Shown here piece by piece: positions 23,249 through 34,636 of a stretch of 64,000 nt of DNA (positions are counted from its first letter, which is position 1; the number at the start of each line of letters is the position of its first letter). The DNA lies in contig OZ316899.1 in the NCBI GenBank assembly GCA_973895155.1, forward strand, positions 10,788,001 through 10,852,000, written 5' to 3'. The translations under genes were made by a program, and so were the position numbers. The DNA is from Marsupella aquatica (taxonomy: Eukaryota; Marchantiophyta). Below the pieces are notes generated by a model, which was given only the letters and a program-made list of their open reading frames with translations, was not told the DNA's origin and made no database searches.

Positions 23249-24744
23249 TCAAACCTGCACCTCATAATCATATTCTTGTAAAAGAAGTACCCACCTAGCG
23301 ATGCGCCCACTTAAATCTGCCTGATTCACCAGGTATTTCAGAGAAGAATGATCCGTATGGAAAATGGTTTTATAACCCAAAAGATAGTGCCTGAACTTTT
23401 TACAAGAGAAAATGACCGCTAAGGCCTCCCTCTCTGTGACCGTATAATTCTTTTCAACACTATTCATTTGTCTGCTGGCGTAATATATTGGGTGATCTTT
23501 CTTTTCATCATCTAATTGACTCAAGGCAGCTCCAACACAAAAAGCTGAGGCATCAATATAAACATGAAAAGGTTTCTGCCAATCTGGCGGTTGTAGAATG
23601 GGTGCAATAGTTAGTTTAGTTTTTAAAACTTCAAAAGCTTTTTGCTTGTCTTCAGTCCACACATATTCCACTTCCTTTTTGAGAAGCTGAGTCAAGGGCA
23701 TGGCAAGGTCAGCATACTTCCGTATAAATTGTCTGTAATACCCCACATAGCCCAGGAAGCCTCGCAACTCTTTCAAATTTCCAAGGGGTTGTAATGCTAA
23801 AATAACTCAAACTTTCTCCACATCCACCTCGATTCCTCTTTGGGAGATAACATGTCCCAGTAGAATACCTTCCTTCATGCCAATGAAACATTTCTCAGGA
23901 TGTAGACACAACTGTGACTCTCTGCAGCGCTGGAATGTTTGTCTTAAATGATCCAAGTGTTGGTTGGCTGATCCATAAACGCAAAAATCATCTATAAAGA
24001 TTTCCAGAAATTTTCTGAGAAAATCCTGGAAATGATCATCATAATCCTTTGGAAAGTCCCAGGTGCATTACAGAGTCCAAAGGGCATAACACGGAAAGCG
24101 TAAGTTCCCCAGTCTGTGGTAAAAGTAGTTTTATCTCTGTCCTCCTCTCGGATTGATACTTGGTTATAGCCAGAGTACCCATCTAGGAAACTATAAAGTT
24201 CATGGAGAGCAACCATATCCAACACAAGGTCTATGAATGGCAAGGGATAATGGTCCTTCCTAGTAGCTGCATTCAGTTTCCTGAAATCTTGACATACTCA
24301 GATTTTTGGCTTCCCATCTGGTCGGGGTTTCTTTGGAACAATTACAATGGGTGAAACCCACTCACTGCTAAGTACCGGGTAAATAAAACCAGCATCGGTT
24401 AGCTTATCGAGTTCCTCTTTGACAAGCATGGAATATTTTGGGTTCAAATGATACTGTCTTTGTCTTACTGGAACTGCTCCTTCCATTAAATCAATTATGT
24501 GCTCTCCTAGGTGAGGTGGTATTCCTTTTAAATCCTTATGGCTCCAGGCGAACACATCCTTATACTGAGTCAGCAAATCAATATATTTCTCTCTCAACTC
24601 TCCTTCAATATGATTACTGATATTTAAGAATTTTCCTGGTTCTATCTCAATCTTCTGGCATTTTCGAAGGTCGACAATTCCATCGGTTTCGTTTGGTGAA
24701 ATATCATCCCAGGAGGGCGTCTTGTTTATGTCCGCATTTCCCAT
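23249..24744 (-). pseudogene. Reverse transcriptase and RNase H (gypsy, minus strand)
   Basis: The reverse transcriptase begins with the family block DVFAWSHKDLKGIPPHLGEH, then the finger and palm text GFIYPVLSSEWVSPIVIVPK; after a break at about 24,298 the palm continues with SFLDGYSGYNQVSI and AFRVMPFGLCNAPGTFQRIM. The Y/F-x-D-D region is frameshifted near 23,990. The RNase H part (23,776-23,249) retains the opening FHVYIDASAFCVGAAL with a catalytic Asp, HPIYYASRQMN, TEREALAVIFSCKKFRHYLL with the catalytic Glu, and FHTDHSSLKYL. RNase H is the best-preserved segment. Several indels and stops make the polyprotein non-functional. Confidence 0.85.
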
Positions 24745-24774
24745 CCTGGTCTCTTCCTCTGCCCTCTCCTCATG

Positions 24775-25554
24775 TCAGGAGACAGGTGTGAGGGTCCCTT
24801 CACTTGGTGTGTCACCCTCTACTTCCAGGATATCGAGATACCCGACTTCCAGGGGTTCAAACTTGGGGGCTTTGATAAGGAGAGTAGAATCCAAAAAATC
24901 AGAGGTGTACCCATCATCCGATTGGGTTTCGCCTAAATAAGGTTCATCTACCCAGCTGATAGTGACTCTTGGTTTCCCAAAGGACATCCGTCGTCGGTGC
25001 CAATCAACCTTGACTTTGGCCTTATATAACCAAGGTCTACCTAACAGCAGAGGATAGGAGGAGGGAACTTGAGGTCGGAGGACTACAAAATCTAAGGAGA
25101 AGGTCAGTCCCCCAATAACTGTGTCGAGACCAATAAGTTTTCCTACGGGCACTACCCTAGATTGATCTGCCATCCGTAGTACTTGCAAGGTCTTCTCGAA
25201 CTTATGGATTCCAATGTTGGATGCTGTTTCCTCGGTCATGATATTCACACTCGATCCACCATCCACTGGTACTTCGGGTATTACACACCCCATGATCTGA
25301 ACTTCAATTTCTGGAGGTCCCTTATCCTCCCATTCTAATCTCAAGGCCTCTACAGAAGGTAGTTTCCTTCTTTTCCTCCTTCCTATCAACAATGTCCTTA
25401 ACTGCTTTTTATAAGTTGGATTGTCTTCTAATAGTTCCCCGATTGTAATGTTGGCAGGTTGGTTTTTGACAATGTCCACGATATCATACCCCTTTGGCCT
25501 GAGTGGTGGTTCCATGGTTAGTTTGGGCTCGGGCCTCTTTATCTCTGAACGCAT
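24775..25554 (-). pseudogene. Aspartic protease region (gypsy, minus strand)
   Basis: A 259-residue uninterrupted frame contains the retroviral-type aspartic protease segment: the active-site region VPVDGGSSVNIM (about 25,245) with the Asp-Gly core, then the second conserved block YPLLLGRPWLYKAKVKV (about 25,040). The frame ends just before the reverse transcriptase. Position, order and motifs fit the plant gypsy polyprotein. The C-terminal 70 residues are an acidic linker. Confidence 0.8.
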
Positions 25555-25589
25555 TTCCTTCCGTTCCCCTAGCAGGGGTGTATCCTCAG

Positions 25590-28050
25590 TTAACTCATGT
25601 ATTTGAGTTTTAATCTCTTCAGATATATCAGGCTGAAAGTACTTGGGGTCATACCTTTCATACGCTGGGTCATCTTCTTTTGGGATTCCTTCCTCTGCTG
25701 GTATCCTTGTCTTATTCTTCTTTTTGGACGATTTCTTCTGCTTAGACCCGTCCTCAATATGTTTCTTCTCGTGATGAGACTTGGATCTGGTAGTGGCGTA
25801 AGTTTCCAGAACACGGTCCCGGTCCTGGACTCATTGGTTGGGCATCCCCACAACATGATCTTGTACTAAGTGTTCCACTTCAATATCTGGAATGGTACCT
25901 GTTAGATTTTGTGTATAAATGTTGTGCACCTCCTCTTCTCTTTCTGCTTCAAAGGTCACATGACTACATTGTTCCATATTTTCTTGGTTGTAGACCATTC
26001 TGACCTCCTCAGGCCTGTTTGCTTCCTTCACAGGATCCTTAGAAAATCTCACCATCATCTTTGGTTTTGGTGGGCTCGGGCACTCCAGAGGGAGGTGTCC
26101 TTCTTTTCCACAGTTGCCACAAATTGGAGTGTATCCTACTTCTCTCGTTGGGTACGGACACTCTGGCGAATAATACCCTGGTTGACCACAATTGTAACAA
26201 GTCCCTTGTACCCTTGGTGCTCCTCTAGGCGGGTATCCTCCTGGGGGTCCCATCGGTGGTCTTGGCCCCGGTCGATTAAATGAGGATGATCCTGCTATTT
26301 TCTGCTGGGTCCATGCAGCTGGTCTTGTAGCAGGAGGAAAATACTGTCCTGCAAACGGTGCTTGGACGGCATAGGTATCTCCATACTCGAACAACTCTTC
26401 CTCTTCTCCATAATTGACAGCTCGTTGCAATGTGGGGCACTCATGGTGGTAGTGTCCTTGATTATTGCAGCGTGTGCACCAAACATTATTTCGAATGGCA
26501 GGTGGCAATTTTCTAGTTGGTTTATAGATGGCCGCATTCACCGATAGTTTGTTTAACTTACTAGTCAAGGAATCCATCATTTTATCCAAGGTCTTGGCTT
26601 TTTGAGGTACTGTGTTTTTCTGCATCCTTTTTGTCTTGGTATCTACCTCATCAGAACTTGAGCTGCCGCTTGTACTACTGGTAGTGCTTGAGTCGGAACT
26701 TGTTCCCTCCGTACTGGTGGTGTCACCATCATCAGACTTTGAGCTTGATGAAGGCTTTGTCTTTTTCTTTTTCTATTTCTTTTTGCCCTTTTTCAAGTCC
26801 TTTTTAACTCGTTTCTTCTCAGAAACTTCTGAGTCCACGTATTTTTGAGCGGCTTCCTGTGCCTCTTCAAAAGTGGTACCTCCTTCCCTTCTTACATACC
26901 TCGCAATACGGGAGGGTAACCTGTTGATAAACCAATCTTGTGTGGTAGATTTGGCTGTATTTGGATTATATTTTCCACCAGATCCAATAATTTATCTGCA
27001 TACTTCCTGACCGATCCATGTTTCTTCATGGTGAGTTGAGAAATTTTGGCAAAGGCTCTCGCCTCAACACCATCCTCCCTATACTTGTCCAAAAAACCGG
27101 TCTTCGTTTTTCCCCAATCATTTTTGTTTGGGAATCGATCATACCATTTTTGGGCAGTTTTCTTCAACAAGCCTCCGAAAATTGTGGCTTTCTCAACGTC
27201 TTGGGTTTGCCCATTTGAGGTGGCTTTTGCTTCAAATTCTTTTAGGAAGGTTTCAGCATCTTCCTTGGATGTTCCTTTAAAGGTATCATAGCGAATATTG
27301 TTTCGAGCCATTGGAGTTCTCCTTATAGGAACCGGGATTAAATTGGTTGAAGGAGTGGTCCCCAAAGATTGTGAACTAGTGCTGGTGACTGATCCTTGAG
27401 ACGTCAATGGTGAAGTTGAATTTAAGGAATTGGGAGTGCTTATCGTGCTAAGGCTGCTGCTAGCACTTCCATAACCAAGCGAGGGAGGTATCTCTACTAA
27501 TTTTGCAGATTCTCCAATGGGCGTTCTCTAAAGGGAAGGTGAGTCAAAATTAAATTTTAAAGATTTAATTTGCTGAATTCCTCCCCCAATTATACTTTCA
27601 TGCCTTGTATTGGTAATCTTTTCTGTTCCTATTATCTGCAACGCAGGTGTACCCTCATATGCATCCAAGCTTTGTGTTCTTCTTAGTGGTTTGACAAGGT
27701 CCACTCCTTTCTTTTTAGGCTTGGCAGGAACATACTGAACATCTCTCGATCGTAATTTATAGATTACAGGTCAACTTGTTGCTGGATTATTTATTGTTCC
27801 GTCTGCTTCATTTTGTTGGATGAGGGTAACCCTCTCCGCTACATGTCCCGGTGTTGGGTAATCTAGGGATTGGAATTTTGGGCAACAGTTCCCTAGGATT
27901 GAGGGGATCTTGTGGGGCTTCTGTTCGTGCTTTTTCTTCTCGTCTTAATCTCCAACTTTGCTTCCCTTTATCAGACATCCCATATTCTGAAAATCGGCAC
28001 TCCTCAGGCCCAAGTTTATGGTGTCGGGTTGACCCTTAGTTCACCCAAAT
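25590..28050 (-). pseudogene. Gag with three zinc knuckles (gypsy, minus strand)
   Basis: The capsid-like part (27,407-26,892) contains the retrotransposon gag block around ARNNIRYDTFKG and AQKWYDRFPNKNDWGK. Between 26,850 and 26,640 is an acidic and Ser-rich, Lys-rich linker that is frame-broken. The nucleocapsid part (26,625-25,831) has three CCHC zinc knuckles: CTRCNNQGHYHHEC, CYNCGQPGYYSPEC (the His is replaced by Tyr in this copy) and CGNCGKEGHLPLEC, separated by Pro- and Gly-rich linkers. Upstream of 27,407 a Ser/Thr-rich N-terminal part can be read to about 28,050 with two stops. Three knuckles is more than most plant gypsy gags carry and matches the plus-strand relative. Confidence 0.8.
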
Positions 28051-28139
28051 AGTTCCCATTGCTTGGAGAAGTCGCGCCCCCTTGTCGTCATGCCTCTGTC
28101 CTGTACACTTGTGGACGTCCGTGATTGAACAGGCGTAAG

Positions 28140-28345
28140 GATTGGTCGCATGTTGAAGCGACACAACCTATACTTGTAACTCTTCAACTTGTAAACTCGT
28201 GAAATCGTCAACTCGTCAACCCGTAAAGTTGTGAAATCGTCAACTCGTCAACCTGTAAAGTCGTAACGGCGTAACCGTAAAGTCGTAGCCCCGTAAAACC
28301 GTAGAGTTGCAAACCCGTAACATTTTACCCGTAAGGGCGTCTCCT
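28140..28345 (+). repeat. CTCGTAAA-type short repeat, site 3
   Basis: About 18 imperfect copies of phrases such as AACTCGTCAACCCGTAAAG lie just upstream of the minus-strand gag. Same phrase type as at 13.7 and 21.6 kb. It may be part of a 5' long terminal repeat or leader. Confidence 0.8.
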
Positions 28346-28417
28346 CATATTACGGGGTGCCCCTTGGAAAGTGTCTCTCCCCTCATTGGTTTACAACCAA
28401 CTTCGGCTTGTCCTTCC

Positions 28418-29430
28418 TTATCTAAGTCTCCTATTTTGATTTTGCAATATTGCTCTAGCTAATTCTTGTATGGAGATAATGATATACTCCTCTCCAGTAA
28501 TTCTACCATTCAACTTCAAAATAACCAAATGCAAAACTCCTCCTTCCCACCAGGTAATACTTAACCAATGAACACCCCTCCGTCCTCTTAGGGACAGTAC
28601 CCATGTTTGAACATACCGATTATGCAAATTCCTTACTCTCAAAGTGCCTAAGGATCTGATCAGAGGCATCTCAATTATTTTACCAAGTTGCTTATTCAAA
28701 GTTAGAATCAAAGTTTTAATTTGGGGAAATCCCCTCTTCTGTTGTCCTCTTCTATGCTGAGGTCCGGTAGTTATTCAACAAATTTTCTAGAGTGTCCAGG
28801 GCATCCATCCAAGGGTGTTCAACAATGTGTAATTTTTCCAACACCTCCTTGATTCTCAGTTCTTCTTCTCCAGTAACCCAGTTACTAATTTGACCATTCT
28901 TGCTTATTAAAAATTCTAAGTCATGTTCTTCCTTAATGGGCTGCAACTTATATTCCTCATCATCAATCCAAACTCTCTTAAAGACTATTACATCAGTCAA
29001 TTTAGACCATTGAGGGAGGGTGGAGGTCCATTTGAAGGATGCTCTTTCTGTACTTGAATCCCTCCATTTTAACAAAGCCCATCCACTTCTGGCTTGCCAT
29101 TTACAAGTGTCAACCAGCTCCCTTCTATTGGAGGTCATAACCGGTCTTTCCTCCCGAAGTATTAAATTGGGATTATCTTGATAAAACTCTGTTAAAACAT
29201 AATCAAGTTGGTTTCTCCACAATGGATTCCCTTTTAACTTATCCAACGCTTTCCTTAATTGATACTCAAGTTCCTCCTCCAATATTTCCTCCTTAATGTC
29301 ATGTTCTTTTAGTAAGGGAAAAATAAAATTGGCATCAAATTCCTCATCTTGAGTGGCTTCAATCAATTCCAGTCTTCCATCTATGGCTTGTCTGAAAACA
29401 AATACACAATCATACAGAATATTGGAAGCT
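28418..29430 (-). pseudogene. Unknown minus-strand ORF between the two gypsy gags
   Basis: A frame from about 29,430 to 28,752 (about 225 residues after the part that overlaps the plus-strand gag) is followed, after stops, by a shorter piece at 28,711-28,418. The first part is acidic and helical (EEILEEELEYQLRKALDKL; SNWVTGEEELRIKEVLEKLH), the second is beta-rich and basic (RGVHWLSITWWEGGVLHLVI). I recognise no family. It could be an extra 5' ORF of the minus-strand element, since it is in the same orientation upstream of its gag. It could instead be an antisense ORF of the plus-strand element. Both kinds are known in plant gypsy lineages. Confidence 0.45.
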
Positions 29431-29439
29431 ACTTCTGGG

Positions 29440-31639
29440 GTGGCGAACTCAAGCGATAGAGGTAAGACTAGAATCACAAAGACTAAGCCAGTGCCATATG
29501 TTGATCTTACAAGACATAGAAGTGAGAGGTACATTGAGGAAGATGTGGATAATTTAAATAGTCTTAGTGATTTTGAAGAGAGGGAACAATCCGTGGTACC
29601 AGAATCACCTACTATTGCCAAAAAGGTTCAACATTTAGAAGAGTTGGTGACTCAAGGTGCGCTTGAGGGAGAAAGGGCTAATCAATTGATAGGAAACTTA
29701 ATCTCTAAAGGATCTCTACTTGCGCCAATTAAGGTAGGAAAGAAATCGTTTGTTTCATTATCTTCTGGGTCCTCTAGTGTCCGTCCTCCTTCCATCATGA
29801 CATCCTCTACAAGGCTGAAATATACGGTTTTCAAAGGAAGAGGCCAAGATCCAGATGATTGGCTGGGCAAATTTTTGTCAACAGCCAAAACCAACAAGGA
29901 AAATGCGGATCCAGATCTCTTTCGGATTTTTGAAGGACTCATGAAAAACAAAGCACATAAATGGTATACTCTATCCCTTACCCCAGCTATTCAGGGTAGC
30001 TGGCCTGATTTACAAAATGCTTTTAGGAAAGAATTTAGAGAAGCAGGAGCCACTTCTAGCTAGAGTGTTAGCTAGACTTAGGAGAATTCGCATGAGAAAG
30101 AAAGACACATTGAGAACTTATTCTCAGAATGTTAGGAAATTAATTCTTAAGATTAGACCTCTGCCTAGTGATGAGATGCAACCGAGTATTTCACAGGAGG
30201 ATTGCCTAGAGAGATGAATAGATATGTTAGAAGATCACACCCTGCCAATTTAGGAGAAGCAATTGAAGCGGCACAAGAGTTTGAAGATACTGAGATGTCT
30301 CAGAGAAAAGAATTGAAAAAAGAGGAGAAGAAAGAAAAGGAGAGAGAAAAGAAAACGGAGGAAGAAAAGGTCAGGAGGTAAAAAGAAAGAAATAAGTTCT
30401 TCTAGTACCTCCTCCTCATTGTCAGAGTCTAGTTGTTCCTCTTCTTCCTCTTCCTCCTCTTCCTCCTCTTCATCATCCTCATCTGATGATGAGTCCACCC
30501 GCCATCGTAGAGACAAGGGAAAAGTATATCAGCCGACTAATAATGCGCTCAAGTCTCTCACAGGACTGAAGAAAATGATTGATGAGTTGAGTGGCAAATT
30601 TGATAAACTTTCAGTGAATTTGGCAGACAATCGCCCAAAGAGGAGGCCTGTTCCGATAAACCGACCAAATGTTTGGTGCGCTAGATGTGGAGAAAGAGGC
30701 CACTATCCAGTGGAGTGTCCCCACATGGGGAGGCAAGCTCAATACATTGTGGAAGAATGGGACGAGCCAGCCTACTATGCAGAAGAACAAGACGAGATTG
30801 ACTGGTACATGGTCAATAATCCCCCACCTATGAGAACACCAATGGGACCACCAAGGCCACCAATGGGTTGTGGTATGGGGGGAAGTATGATGCCTAGGCC
30901 CATGACAATGAGACCTCCTGTCAAACCTCCAATGGAGCCACCCGGAGGCTACCCTCCTCGTACACAACGAATCCCTGGGACCTGCTACAATTGTGGAGTA
31001 GCGGGACATTATGCACCTGAGTGCCCTTACCCAAAGGCACCTTATGCATATACCCCTATATGTGGGAACTGTGGAGACAAGGGCCATCTTCCAATCGAAT
31101 GCCCCAAACCGGTGCAGCCAAAGTTGATGGTGAAGTATGTGAAGGATCCAGAGAAGAAAGAAACGGCTGAAATCCGGATGATATTTTTGGAAGACATACA
31201 TCTCACTACTGAGGAGGAGGTGAACCTCAAGGAATTGATTCCAGTATACCGGACTACAACCCAAAGTGCAAAAAGGAAAGAATTGCTCAAAAGTTCTCGA
31301 AGCGATTCACCGGTCGAGCCGATCGCTTTGCCTAAAAGAGATTCTTCCAATTCACCGATCGCCTTGCCCCCGAACAAGCGAAGAAGCCTAAAGCAAATGA
31401 ACAACTTCCTGGAGGTAAGCAGAAGGAGGGACTCCCTAAGGAACTGGATCCAGCATACGACAGGTATGATCCTAAATACTTTATTCGAGACATCTCTTCT
31501 GAAGCTCAAGATTATATTGAAAAAGAAGTTAAGAGACAAGCATCTCAGGGTCAGACAATCTTGCCATCTAAACAAGTTACTTTTCAAGATGGTTCAAAAT
31601 TTGAGGGTGTTAGAGGGTGTTAGAGTAGATGAGAATTAG
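29440..31639 (+). pseudogene. Gag with three zinc knuckles (gypsy, plus strand)
   Basis: The capsid part reads from about 29,440 to 30,060 and contains LKYTVFKGRGQDPDDWLGKF and KAHKWYTLSL, typical of plant gag. A frame change at about 30,060 and a stop near 30,215 follow. A Ser-rich and acidic linker (30,420-30,500) leads into the nucleocapsid part with three CCHC knuckles: CARCGERGHYPVEC (about 30,680), CYNCGVAGHYAPEC (about 30,985) and CGNCGDKGHLPIEC (about 31,065). Pro-rich linkers with repeated PPMG phrases separate them. The sequence then continues into a linker that breaks up near 31,640. Confidence 0.8.
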
Positions 31640-31659
31640 GATATAATATAGTAAAAGAT

Positions 31660-32536
31660 GTGGCTAACACTCCTGCTAATGTTACCTTTGGAGAGTTGTT
31701 GAGGGATAATGCATTGTATAGGAAGCAGCTTAAACCTCTTTTAAGTAGTAGGCGTAGGAAATATAAAATGCCCCTGGTGTCTGTGAATTTTACTGAGATA
31801 GAGGATTTTGGAGCCCCGGATGTAGAATTACAAATCGATGGATGCCTTATTAGGAGTGTACCTATTGATGGTGGGTCCGGAGTCAATATAATGATAGCAC
31901 AAATGGCAAGATCATTAGGATTTAGTAAGTTTGAGGCAACTCCTCGTGTTCTTAGAATGGCAGACCAATCTAGGGTCTTTCCTTTAGGAAAATTAGGAAA
32001 CATAGAGGTTATCAGAGGAGGGTTACCTTTTGTCTTAAATTTTTTTGATAATTGACCCCCCTACACCATCTACTTTCCCTATCCTTTTAGGTAGACCATG
32101 GCTCTATAAGGCCAAGGTCAAGGTGAATTGGGCTAACAAAACCTGTTCTTTTGGGCAACCCAAAGTTATCTTGTCTTGGGATAAAGTGCAGCATCTCGGT
32201 GAGACCATGTTGTCCGATCCGGGATACACTTTAGATGATAGTACCTCAACAGTGGAATCAAGATGGGTAGACGAGATGATGAAGCTCAAAGAGGAAGATT
32301 TTAAGTTTGAAGAGGATGTTCGATACTTGGAGGTCTACACCTACTCCACCAGTGAAGATGAAGAGGTCACTGGGCAAGTCCACAAGACGAATTCTCCAGA
32401 AAGGTCTGAAATTCCCTCTTCCAATCCTACACCGATTCTTGCACCTAAACCGATTTTTACACCTAAAGCAATTCTTTCACCTCTTCTGGAACCGAAACCG
32501 ATTGAGGAGATGGAAGAATTGGATTGGGAAGAATAG
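31660..32536 (+). pseudogene. Aspartic protease region (gypsy, plus strand)
   Basis: The active-site block VPIDGGSGVNIMIAQMARSL lies at about 31,860. The frame changes at a run of T near 32,040. The second block FPILLGRPWLYKAKVKVNW follows at about 32,075 in the new frame, so one base was lost or gained in the T run. A TAG at 32,534-32,536 separates the acidic linker from the reverse transcriptase, although the frame continues open across it. Both breaks would stop polyprotein synthesis. Confidence 0.8.
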
Positions 32537-32608
32537 CAATTACAGAAACCTAAGGAAGGGGAGGTAGCCCTAGGGAAGAGTACTGCCTACTTTGAGGAAT
32601 CAGCTAGT

Positions 32609-34636
32609 ATGACTGAGGGTATGGTTAAGAAAACCCAATATGTTAAAATTGAATTAGAAACCGATAAAACCTTCAATGTAGGAAGAGCATTAGATGACAT
32701 ATCTAAGCAAAAATATAAGAAGCTACTAGAAGAATATAGAGATGTTTTTGCATGGAGCCACCATGACCTTAAAGGCATTTCCACTACCTTAGGTGAACAT
32801 AGGATAGACGTGGTAGAAGGGGCAATTCCTATTAGGCAACGTCAGTTTAGATTGAATCCTAAGTACTCTCTTATGGTTAAAACCGAATTAGATAAGTTGC
32901 TAGAGGCTGGTTTCATTTATCCTGTCTTAAGTAGTGAGTGGGTCTCACCAATAGTGATAGTTCCTAAGAAGCCTGGCCTAGATGGAAAGGTCAAGATTAG
33001 GGTATGTCAAGATTATAGGAAATTAAATGCCGCTACTAGAAAAGATTTTCATCCTTTACCTTTTACTGATACTATTCTAGATCAGGTTGCTGGTCATGAG
33101 ATGTATAGTTTTCTAGATGGATTTTCAGGATATAACCAGGTTTTCATTAGGAAATCGGATCAGTCTAAAACCACATTCACAACCGATTGGGGTACTTATG
33201 CTTTTTCCAGAATGCCTTTCGGGTTGTGTAATGCACCTGCTACTTTCCAAAGGCTGATGACTGTTATTTTCCAGGAATACTTGCGGGATTTTTTAGAGAT
33301 TTTTATAGATGATTTTTGTGTCTATGGGCAGAAGAAAGATCATTTAGAGTATTTGAAGAAAACATTTGCCAAGTGTCGGGAGGCAGGGCTATGTTTACAC
33401 CCTGAGAAATGCTATTTTGGCATGAAGGAGGGAATTTTGCTTGGGCATAAGATATCCCAGAGTGGCATTGCTGTGGATCATGATAAAGTCGCGGTAATCC
33501 TTGCCTTAGAAGTTCCCACTAACCTGCGTGAGCTCAGGGGTTTCCTAGGGTATGTGGGTTATTACCGTCGGTTTATAGAGGGCTACTCCGTCCTTGCTAC
33601 ACCTCTTACTCAACTCCTCAAGAAGGATGCACCTTATGAGTGGAGTGATGCTAGGGAAAATGCCTTCATTACCCTCAAATATAAGTTAACAGTCGCTCCT
33701 GTCCTTATCCCGCCTGATTGGGACAAAAAAATTCATGTTTTTGTAGATACCTCCAAGTCTTGTATAGGGTTAGAACTAAGTCAAAAGGATGAGTTTGCTT
33801 GCAAAAAGTTCAGACACTACCTCCTTGGCTATGACACTGTGTTTCATATGGACCATCATTCGTTGAAATATCTGTTCAACAAGGTGGACCTGTCGGGCCA
33901 AATTGCAAGGTGGGTTCTACTTTTGCAAGAATTCCAATTCAAAGTGGAAGTACGAGCAGGCAAGAGTCACGTCAATGTAGACTACTTATCTCGGTTGGAG
34001 GGAGAAGATGGCAAGGAAGCAGTACCAGATCATTTTCCCGATGAGGAGTTGTTTCACATCGAGGGAGAACAATCGCTTTATGCTGATATTGTCACTTTCC
34101 TTTTGACGGGACGACCACCGGAGCCAATGAGTGCAGAGCAACAAGCGGTATTTGTGCATAAGGCAGGGCCTTATACTCTAATTCAAGGTGTGTTACACAA
34201 AGCCATACCTGACCTTAAACTCAAGAGATGTTTGGAGCGACATGAAATCCCTTGGGTGATAAGTGCTTTACATGAAGGGAATTCTGGAGGGCATTTTGCT
34301 GTTGCGACTACAATTACTAAAGTTAGAGATGCGGGCTACTGGTGGCCTTCTATGCATAGGGATGTTTTTGAGTTTATCAAGGGATGTGATCTGTGCCAAA
34401 GGATGGGAAAACCTCTGCTGAGTGGGAGATGGCCCTTAAAACCTATCATGCCTTTGACTCCATTTGAGAAGTGGGGGATAGATTTTGTGGGTCCTATCCA
34501 ACCAGTGACACAAAGGAGGAGAAATTGCTACATCATTGTTGCAAAAGATTACGCCACTAAATGGGTGGAAGCCAAGGCAGTGAGAAGAGATGATGGCGCC
34601 GTCACAACACCTTTTTTTTATAATATTATCACTTGA
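32609..34636 (+). pseudogene. Reverse transcriptase, RNase H remnant and integrase N-part
   Basis: A 675-residue uninterrupted frame holds the whole reverse transcriptase: the DVFAWSHHDLKGIST opening, GFIYPVLSSEWVSPIVIV, SFLDGFSGYNQVFI, MPFGLCNAPATFQRLM and the catalytic loop EIFIDDFCVYG, where the metal-binding pair is Ile-Asp-Asp. RNase H is cut short: after IHVFVDTSKSCIGLELSQ it jumps to FACKKFRHYLLGYDTVF. Compared with the minus-strand copy, about 35-40 residues are missing in frame, including the catalytic Glu in TEREAL. The integrase zinc part (GGHFAVATTITK ... CDLCQRMGKP) and the first catalytic Asp (WGIDFVGPI) follow. The frame ends at a TGA (34,634-34,636) where the relative has Arg before Tyr-Gly-Cys-Pro. 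Confidence 0.9.

Larger units (their letters stand above)
21832..28050 (-). mobile_element. Ty3/gypsy element, minus strand, gag-pol
   Basis: The minus strand carries in order gag (28.05-25.6 kb), protease (25.55-24.8), reverse transcriptase (24.74-23.78), RNase H (23.78-23.2) and integrase (23.18-21.83), the gypsy order. The reading is broken by several frame changes (near 26.9, 25.6, 24.27, 23.8 and 22.3 kb). Homologous pieces of the plus-strand element at 29.4-35.3 kb match throughout, so the two are members of one family inserted in opposite directions. The 3' accessory ORF follows at 21.4-14.0 kb. Long terminal repeats could not be delimited. Confidence 0.85.

Noticed and set aside
12847-28389. 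Borders of the minus-strand gypsy element at a TTGGTT repeat
   Set aside because: TTGGTT occurs before TGATAG near 12847 and after CCCCTCA near 28389, but the sequences inside do not show matching long terminal repeats, so the match may be chance.
30250-30516. Glu-rich minus-strand frame
   Set aside because: It mirrors the Ser-rich linker of the plus-strand gag.
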